Positions 6,899-11,860 of a stretch of 11,860 bases of DNA are shown piece by piece (position 1 is the stretch's first letter; the number at the start of each line of letters is the position of its first letter). Source of the DNA: Verrucomicrobiales bacterium (lineage in GTDB: Bacteria; Verrucomicrobiota; Verrucomicrobiia; Verrucomicrobiales; DEV007). The notes under the pieces are model-generated. The model did no database searches, was not told the origin of the DNA, and was given only the letters and a program-made list of their open reading frames with translations. The position numbers were made by a program, and so were the translations under genes. The DNA is taken from NCBI GenBank assembly GCA_002696885.1, contig NZSO01000051.1, positions 1-11,860 of the forward strand, in the 5' to 3' direction.

Positions 6899-7219
6899 AT
6901 GACCGACGAAGAACAATACATATTAGAAATTAATGATGATGAAATTCGATGCCATCGACCTGACGGTACAATGGATTCTCTGTCCTGGAAAAATCTTAAT
7001 AGAGTTGAAATCGTTGTCACTGAAGACAACCCCTTTCCTGCAACTTTCATTGCCCTGCACGGACCAAGCTCCACAATAGTCATACCGGAGGGTGCCACTA
7101 ATGCGGATGACTTAAGTGAAAGACTTTTTACCCTTGATGGTTTTGATGCAGACACTTTTGTTGAATCCATGTCAGCTCAAACAGCCGATACTTTTGTTTG
7201 CTGGACCTTAAAAGAGTAA
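6899..7219 (+). CDS. Conserved-looking 106-residue protein of unknown function
   Basis: I cannot name this protein. It is acidic and cytoplasmic, with no signal peptide or membrane segment. The N-terminal half alternates short beta-strand patterns (YILEINDDEIRCHRPDG, then LSWKNLNRVEIVVTED), and the pattern IVIPEGATNADDL followed by a helix, then a final TFVCW. A beta-rich body followed by helices suggests a compact PH-like or small beta-barrel fold, and the motif layout resembles a family of roughly 100-residue bacterial hypothetical proteins; both points are inference from memory. The ATG at 6899 follows a C-rich stretch with no Shine-Dalgarno. The gene ends 18 bp before the NUDIX hydrolase gene on the same strand, so the two are probably co-transcribed. 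Confidence 0.75.
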   Translation: MTDEEQYILEINDDEIRCHRPDGTMDSLSWKNLNRVEIVVTEDNPFPATFIALHGPSSTIVIPEGATNADDLSERLFTLDGFDADTFVESMSAQTADTFVCWTLKE

Positions 7220-7237
7220 AAAATCTTATACCGCTCA

Positions 7238-7780
7238 ATGCATAGGGCTCTTTTACTTCGGCTTGTTGAAAGTTATCAAATAAAATATCCGGCTGAAATA
7301 GAAACTATTTCTAGATACAAAGGTTTCGTTACCGCCAATAAAAACTGCTTCGAAAGATCTCTTTTAGAAGGTCACATCACCTGTGGCGCTTGGATATTAG
7401 ACAGATCAGGAAAAAAGACACTCCTCACCCATCACCGTAAATTAGAAAGATGGATGCAACTAGGCGGACATGCGGATGGAGATTATGATGTTCACAGGGT
7501 GGCTGCAAAGGAAGCGCATGAGGAAAGCGGAATCTCTACTCTTGAGTTGGTATCTAAGGAAATATTCGATATTGATATTCACCAAATACCTGCACGAGGA
7601 GATGTCCCCAAACATTTTCACTACGACGCCAGATTCTTATTTAGAACAACCGACAATGAGAAATACGAAGTCAGCAATGAATCAATTGACCTGGCATGGG
7701 TGAACATTGATGAAATAGATGAATTCTCCTCGGAGGAATCAATTCTTCGGATGGTAAAAAAAACCAAAGACTTTTTCTAG
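7238..7780 (+). CDS. NUDIX hydrolase
   Basis: This 180-residue cytoplasmic protein hydrolyses, by family, a nucleoside diphosphate linked to another group. The Nudix box runs from Gly77 to Ile99: G-x5-Y-x7-K-E-A-H-E-E-S-G-I, with catalytic acids Glu92, Glu95 and Glu96 present. Arg at the usual R-E position is Lys91 and the usual upstream Glu is Tyr83. Strand patterns before the box (HITCGAWILDRSG, LTHHRKLERWMQLGGHADGD) match a well-spread subgroup carrying GGHADGD; the N-terminal 45 residues are a helical extension. The substrate cannot be read from the sequence. No Shine-Dalgarno precedes the ATG. It follows the 106-residue protein gene by 18 bp. Its TAG overlaps the TAG of the convergent sulfatase gene within CTAG (7777-7780), and its last codons carry the A run of a minus-strand terminator. 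Confidence 0.92.
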   Translation: MHRALLLRLVESYQIKYPAEIETISRYKGFVTANKNCFERSLLEGHITCGAWILDRSGKKTLLTHHRKLERWMQLGGHADGDYDVHRVAAKEAHEESGISTLELVSKEIFDIDIHQIPARGDVPKHFHYDARFLFRTTDNEKYEVSNESIDLAWVNIDEIDEFSSEESILRMVKKTKDFF

Positions 7781-7800
7781 AGCTTACCGGCAGGTCTTTG
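7756..7800 (-). terminator. Candidate sulfatase terminator inside the NUDIX gene end
   Basis: CAAAGAC (7765-7771) and GTCTTTG (7794-7800) are perfect 7-bp complements around a 22-nt loop containing both overlapping stop codons. On the minus strand the stem is followed by GG and eight T (A run at 7756-7763), as expected of an intrinsic terminator. The stem is short and the loop long, so efficiency is uncertain. The plus-strand side lacks a T run. Confidence 0.45.
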
Positions 7801-9153
7801 CGCATTCTTTAATTTCTCATCGAAAGAGTTCATCTTCTGTATTATCTCGTTTGTAAGAGCTTCATTTTCTTGAGCAAGATTGTTTGACTCAGAAATATCA
7901 GATGCCAAATCATAAAGTTCTATTGATTGGGATTTTTTGCCAGATCGGCGGAGCTTCCATTTTCCCTGACGAGCCGACTCGAGACTATTCCCTTTATAGA
8001 AAAAATAAATTTCATGGGGAGTTTTTGCCCCTTCCTTTCCTGAAATTAATGGCCAAATATTTTTACCATCAATAGTCCTGTCATTAGGTAGCTTCACTCC
8101 TGAGAGCCCAGCAATCGTGGGTAACAAATCAATTGTAGCAGCAATTTCATCACAAGAACTTCCTGGAGGAATTTTTCCCTTCCAATGCATTATACAGGGA
8201 ACGCGCATACCACCCTCATAGGTTTGAAACTTGTAACCCCTTAATGGATTAGCACTTCCCCCTCGTCCACCTTTCAACTTCCAAGGTCCATTGTCAGAGG
8301 TGTAAACCACTAGGGTTTTCTCATCTAAATTATTTTTTCTTAAAGCTTTCATAATTTCTCCGACCGACCAATCAATTTCCTCAATCGTATCCCCATATGG
8401 ACCACGTTTACTTTTTCCTTTAAAATTTTCTGAGGCGAACAAAGGGATGTGCGGCATTGTATGAGGAAGATATAGAAAAAACGGTCTCTTCTTGTTTTCC
8501 TCAATAAACTTAACTGCCTCCTCGGTGTATCGCTTTGTTAAAGTCGTCTGATCGCAGGGGTACTCAATGACCTCCTCATTTCTCATTAAAGGAACAAGGT
8601 TTTTCTTAGGCTTTTCGTTTCGAATTCTATCTAATGTAAAACCTTCTCTAAGGTTGATATTTTCTGCAAGCTTTGCTTCAGGGTCAATCGTCATATCATT
8701 GCTGTAAGGAATTCCATAATATGAATCAAAGCCTTGGCTAGTTGGTAAGAATTTTGGCTTATGACCAATATGCCATTTTCCGATGCAAGCGGTTGCGTAG
8801 CTTTTAGTTTTAAGCAAATCGGCAATTGTTATTTCATCAGGATTGAGTCCTATGTCGTGACGTGGAAATAACACACCAGGAATACTTACTCTAACCGGAT
8901 AGCAACCCGTCATGAGAGATGCTCTGGAGGGGGAGCAAACGGAATTAGCTGAGTAAAAACTGGTAAATTTTCTTCCATCGGCAGCTAATTGATCCAAGTG
9001 AGGTGTCTTGATTTTTGGAGATCCAAAACAACCTAGGTCCTCAAAACCCTGATCATCAGTAAAAATAACGATAAAATTTGGTGGTTTTGAAAAAGATTTT
9101 TTTACCGAACAAAGGCCTATAATTATGCAGCAGAGATACCTTAACATGATCAT
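7777..9153 (-). CDS. Exported arylsulfatase-like sulfatase (formylglycine type)
   Basis: This 458-residue protein is a type I sulfatase, which removes sulfate esters from polysaccharides or other substrates. The N-terminus is a signal peptide (residues 1 to about 22). The active-site signature C-S-P-S-R-A-S-L-M-T-G (Cys73 to Gly83) contains the Cys that a formylglycine-generating enzyme must convert. Metal ligands and active-site residues are present: Asp33-Asp34 (FTDDQG), Asp287-Asn288 (SDNGPW), plus GKWHIG (Lys126, His128), His231 (PHTMPH) and Lys308 before TYEGGMRVP. The C-terminal small domain ends with ELYDL and a short helix. Length is normal. The ATG at 9153 and another two codons later are both possible starts; neither has a Shine-Dalgarno. 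The divergent DUF1549/DUF1553 neighbour is a frequent sulfatase companion in Planctomycetes and Verrucomicrobia, which supports a role in sulfated polysaccharide use. Confidence 0.95.
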   Translation of the reverse strand: MIMLRYLCCIIIGLCSVKKSFSKPPNFIVIFTDDQGFEDLGCFGSPKIKTPHLDQLAADGRKFTSFYSANSVCSPSRASLMTGCYPVRVSIPGVLFPRHDIGLNPDEITIADLLKTKSYATACIGKWHIGHKPKFLPTSQGFDSYYGIPYSNDMTIDPEAKLAENINLREGFTLDRIRNEKPKKNLVPLMRNEEVIEYPCDQTTLTKRYTEEAVKFIEENKKRPFFLYLPHTMPHIPLFASENFKGKSKRGPYGDTIEEIDWSVGEIMKALRKNNLDEKTLVVYTSDNGPWKLKGGRGGSANPLRGYKFQTYEGGMRVPCIMHWKGKIPPGSSCDEIAATIDLLPTIAGLSGVKLPNDRTIDGKNIWPLISGKEGAKTPHEIYFFYKGNSLESARQGKWKLRRSGKKSQSIELYDLASDISESNNLAQENEALTNEIIQKMNSFDEKLKNAQRPAGKL

Positions 9154-9281
9154 GAACGTTTAATTTCTATATATTGGGGGATTTTTTGTTAGAATGATGA
9201 GCTAACTTTAGTCTAATATTGTTAACACTCGAAGAGACAAGCAGAAAATAATTTCCTCTACCCATAAAAGTTTTTATAACG
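9154..9281. promoter_or_regulatory. Shared divergent region between sulfatase and PSCyt genes
   Basis: These 128 bp must hold promoters for both divergent genes. GTTAG (9188-9192) and CTAAC (9202-9206) form an inverted repeat with a 9-bp spacer. The near-palindrome TTAGTCTAA follows, and GTTAAC lies a few bases later, so a regulator-binding site is possible. No good -35/-10 pair stands out on either strand. All of these are short and could be chance in AT-rich DNA. Confidence 0.3.
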
Positions 9282-11860
9282 ATGAATAAAATAGCCTCAT
9301 TTTTCATTCTCCTGATACTAATAATTGGAAGTCAATTATCTCAGGGTAAAGAAAAAATTAAATTCAACAGAGACATTCGACCTTTGCTTTCGGACAATTG
9401 TTTTGCCTGCCATGGGCCTGACGAGCATGAAAGAAAAGCAAAACTCCGTCTCGACGTCAAAGATGGAGGAGGCTTTGAAAATAAAGACGGACTGCAGGCT
9501 ATCATACCTGGAGACGCTACCAATAGTGAAGTGATAGCTAGAATGATTTCCGAGGATGATGACGAAATTATGCCACCGCCAGAAACAGGCAAGAAACTCA
9601 CTAAAGATCAAATTGAGCTGATCAAGCAATGGATTGATGAGGGTGCGGAATATGAAGGCCACTGGTCTTTTAATTCGCCAACAAGAACTAAAAATACAGA
9701 TGGTCACCCCATTGATCATTATATCAACGAAAAGCTCAAGACTCAGAACATTGAAATGTCTCCTGTGGCACCTGCACACACTTTATTAAGAAGACTCTCT
9801 CTTGACCTGACTGGTATTTTACCGACTCCAGAAGAATTAAAAATTTTTACAGAAGATTACTCTGAAAATTCTTCCATAGCTATATCGAAGGCAACAGATA
9901 GACTTTTGAAATCTCCAAGGTACGGGGAACGGATGGCAACTTTTTGGCTCGACTTAGTTAGGTATGCAGACTCAATAGGATACCACTCCGATACAAACAT
10001 GGACGTCTACCTTTACAGGGAGTGGGTGATAAATGCATTCAACTCAAATTTAAAATATGATCAATTTACTCGCGAACAAATAGCCGGTGACCTTTTACCG
10101 AATCCCACAGACGAACAAAAAGTGGCTTCAGGTTATAATAGACTCTTACAAACAACCGAAGAAGGTGGTGCCCAGCCAAAAGAATATGTTGCGATTTACG
10201 CAGCCGACCGTGTAAGGAATGTTTCATCTGCTTGGTTAGGTGGAACCTTGGGCTGTGCCCAATGCCATGACCACAAATACGATCCCTATACAACGAAAGA
10301 CTTTTATTCAATGGCTGCTTTTTTTGCAGACATTAAAGAAAAAGCAGTTGGACGACGAGACCCAGGAATGGCCGTTGCTACAGGCGAATACAAAAAAAGG
10401 CTAGCTGCCATTGAAAAAGAAATTATTGAGCTTACTTCAAAGACTAGCATCAGCACTCCTGAAACAACCGCCTCCCAAATGGAATGGGAAAAATCTTTGT
10501 CGACCTCAACAAAGCCAATACTTATGAAATGGCATGTCATTGGGCCCATCCCAGGTGGAGACCCAAAAAAAGCATTTGATACTGAATTCGGGCCAGAAAA
10601 TGGGATCGATCCCAAAGCTGTTATATCAGGGAAAAAATGGCAAGACCGCACTGATTTAGAGGATGGAAAGGTCCACAATCTTGGAAATGCGGCCAACTCA
10701 GTTTGGTACTTATACCGTCTAATAAAATCACCATCAGCAACACAGTTACCCCTATCTTTAGGGTCAGATGATGGAATAAAAGTTTGGCTTAATGGTAAAG
10801 AAATACTCAAAACCAATCCTAGCCGAGGGGCTGCTCCTGATCAGGAAAAGGTAACGCTTGAATTGAAAGAGGGTAACAATCAGTTCCTCATGAAAATCAT
10901 AAATCATGGCAGCGGTGCAGGGTTTTACTTTAAGGCTAAAGGAAACGAATTACCTCCAGCAATCGCCAATGCAGTAAGGATTCCTAAAGAAGAACGAAAT
11001 GAATCTCAGAAAAAAGCGATAGAACAGTATTACCTTTCAATTTCTCCAGCGATGGCTGAAGTCCGCACAAAAATTTCATCACTCCAGAAAGAAAAAAGTG
11101 ATATGCAAAAAAACTTACCAAAAACACTAGTAAGTATATCGACTAACCCTCGAGAGATGAAGATTCTGCCAAGAGGAAATTGGTTAGATGATTCTGGAGA
11201 AATTGTTCAACCTGCAATACCTGAGTTTTTAGGGAAACTACAAGATACTGGAGATAGAGCAAATAGACTTGATCTAGCAAATTGGATCGTCTCTAAAGAT
11301 AATCCTATGACCTCTAGGGCTTTCGTTAATAGATTATGGAAATTGTTTTTCGGAACAGGCATTTCATCCAATGTCGATGACTTAGGTTCACAGGGTAAAT
11401 GGCCTTCTCATCCCGAATTACTCGATTGGCTTGCAGTCGAATTTGTCGATAGTGGATGGGATATTCAACACATGATTAGGCTCATGGTAAGTTCAAAAGC
11501 GTATGCTCAGTCATCAATAGTTTCACCAACACTTAATGAAGAGGATCCACTAAATCAATTATTTGCAAGACAATCGAGATTTCGAGTAGATGCGGAAATG
11601 ATTCGAGACAACGCTCTATTCATTAGTGGTTTGTTGTCCGAAAAAATTGGTGGAAGAAGTGTTAAACCTTATCAACCCGCTGGCTATTGGCGCCACTTAA
11701 ATTTTCCTTCCAGAAAATGGTCTCACGACAACAACAAAGACCAATACCGTCGTGGCTTGTATACCCATTGGCAGCGTAGCTTTCTACATCCAAGCCTTCT
11801 AGCCTTTGATGCGCCGAGCCGAGAAGAATGCACGGCAGAAAGGCCAAGATCAAATACACC
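9282..11860 (+). CDS. PSCyt1/DUF1549/DUF1553 protein with an inserted beta-sandwich domain (3'-truncated)
   Basis: The frame is open from the ATG at 9282 to the window end (859 codons; no stop). The protein is exported: signal peptide residues 1 to about 22 (hydrophobic FFILLILIIGSQLS). Domains in order: a planctomycete cytochrome-c-like PSCyt1 domain with heme motif C40-F-A-C43-H44 and MPPPETGKKLT; PSCyt2/DUF1549 from about 145 to 380 (LLRRLSLDLTGILPTPEEL, YGERMATFWLDLVRYAD, a second C325-A-Q-C328-H329 in GCAQCHDHKYDP); an inserted beta-sandwich, about 415-550, with SLGSDDGIKVWLNGKEIL; a coiled-coil-like stretch around 590-610; and PSD1/DUF1553 from about 640 (FVNRLWKLFFGTGI), ending at the AFDAPSREEC region. 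Perhaps 100-150 residues are missing. Its biochemical role is not established; heme-dependent periplasmic redox chemistry tied to polymer breakdown is a common guess. A DUF1501 gene usually follows in related genomes. Confidence 0.93.
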   Translation, partial: MNKIASFFILLILIIGSQLSQGKEKIKFNRDIRPLLSDNCFACHGPDEHERKAKLRLDVKDGGGFENKDGLQAIIPGDATNSEVIARMISEDDDEIMPPPETGKKLTKDQIELIKQWIDEGAEYEGHWSFNSPTRTKNTDGHPIDHYINEKLKTQNIEMSPVAPAHTLLRRLSLDLTGILPTPEELKIFTEDYSENSSIAISKATDRLLKSPRYGERMATFWLDLVRYADSIGYHSDTNMDVYLYREWVINAFNSNLKYDQFTREQIAGDLLPNPTDEQKVASGYNRLLQTTEEGGAQPKEYVAIYAADRVRNVSSAWLGGTLGCAQCHDHKYDPYTTKDFYSMAAFFADIKEKAVGRRDPGMAVATGEYKKRLAAIEKEIIELTSKTSISTPETTASQMEWEKSLSTSTKPILMKWHVIGPIPGGDPKKAFDTEFGPENGIDPKAVISGKKWQDRTDLEDGKVHNLGNAANSVWYLYRLIKSPSATQLPLSLGSDDGIKVWLNGKEILKTNPSRGAAPDQEKVTLELKEGNNQFLMKIINHGSGAGFYFKAKGNELPPAIANAVRIPKEERNESQKKAIEQYYLSISPAMAEVRTKISSLQKEKSDMQKNLPKTLVSISTNPREMKILPRGNWLDDSGEIVQPAIPEFLGKLQDTGDRANRLDLANWIVSKDNPMTSRAFVNRLWKLFFGTGISSNVDDLGSQGKWPSHPELLDWLAVEFVDSGWDIQHMIRLMVSSKAYAQSSIVSPTLNEEDPLNQLFARQSRFRVDAEMIRDNALFISGLLSEKIGGRSVKPYQPAGYWRHLNFPSRKWSHDNNKDQYRRGLYTHWQRSFLHPSLLAFDAPSREECTAERPRSNT

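Noticed and set aside
9145..9154. CATGATCATG palindrome at the sulfatase start
   Set aside because: It is a 10-bp palindrome produced by the two nearby ATG codons; too short and too constrained by coding to call an operator.
9336..9779. 147-codon and nested 86-codon minus-strand ORFs
   Set aside because: They are antisense to the PSCyt1 heme region, and their Cys/Phe/Ser-rich translations look like shadow frames.
10304..10816. 170-codon ORF on the minus strand
   Set aside because: It lies wholly inside the PSCyt/DUF1549/DUF1553 coding frame on the opposite strand. Its translation shows no recognisable domain, while the plus-strand frame has clear family motifs.

Overview
The window is ordinary chromosomal sequence from an AT-rich (visibly about 60% A+T) bacterium. 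It is most likely a member of the Planctomycetes-Verrucomicrobia group, and a marine Verrucomicrobiales-like organism is my best guess. The markers are a PSCyt1/PSCyt2/PSD1 (DUF1549/DUF1553) cytochrome-type protein next to a formylglycine-type sulfatase, a Tat-exported sugar-isomerase-like TIM barrel, a MetallophosN/C-type phosphoesterase, and a membrane-anchored protein of ten W-x3-(D/E)P repeats. This taxonomic reading is inference from gene content; there is no rRNA or other phylogenetic marker gene.

Layout: (1) 1-527 (+) is the C-terminal half of selenide, water dikinase (SelD), cut by the window edge. (2) 543-1502 (-) is a Tat-signal sugar phosphate isomerase/epimerase-like protein. (3) 1664-3199 (+) is an exported calcineurin-like phosphoesterase. 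(4) 3203-6684 (-) is a four-gene block: a lysine-rich exported protein with four SHOCT-like repeats (6130-6684) closed by its own strong intrinsic terminator, then the ten-repeat anchored protein (4612-6027), a 72-residue membrane protein (4324-4542) and a renalase-like FAD oxidoreductase with a GTG start (3203-4264). (5) 6899-7780 (+) is a two-gene unit of a 106-residue conserved-looking protein and a NUDIX hydrolase. (6) 7777-9153 (-) is an exported sulfatase. (7) 9282 to the window end (+) is the PSCyt/DUF1549/DUF1553 protein, cut at its C-terminus.

Organisation: strands alternate, and all three convergent junctions are extremely tight (15 bp, 3 bp, and a 4-bp overlap sharing CTAG). Divergent intergenic gaps are 128-214 bp and presumably carry the promoters. 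Most start codons have no Shine-Dalgarno sequence at normal spacing. The sulfatase and the PSCyt protein are divergently transcribed from a shared 128-bp region and fit the sulfated-polysaccharide lifestyle of this group. The remaining genes do not form one obvious pathway.

I found no tRNA, rRNA, CRISPR array, insertion sequence, phage or defence system. The things most worth a second look are the tandem-repeat proteins, a perfect 22-bp inverted repeat abutting the GTG start at 4264, the terminator-like hairpin embedded in the overlapping gene ends near 7780, and the domain insertion inside the PSCyt protein.
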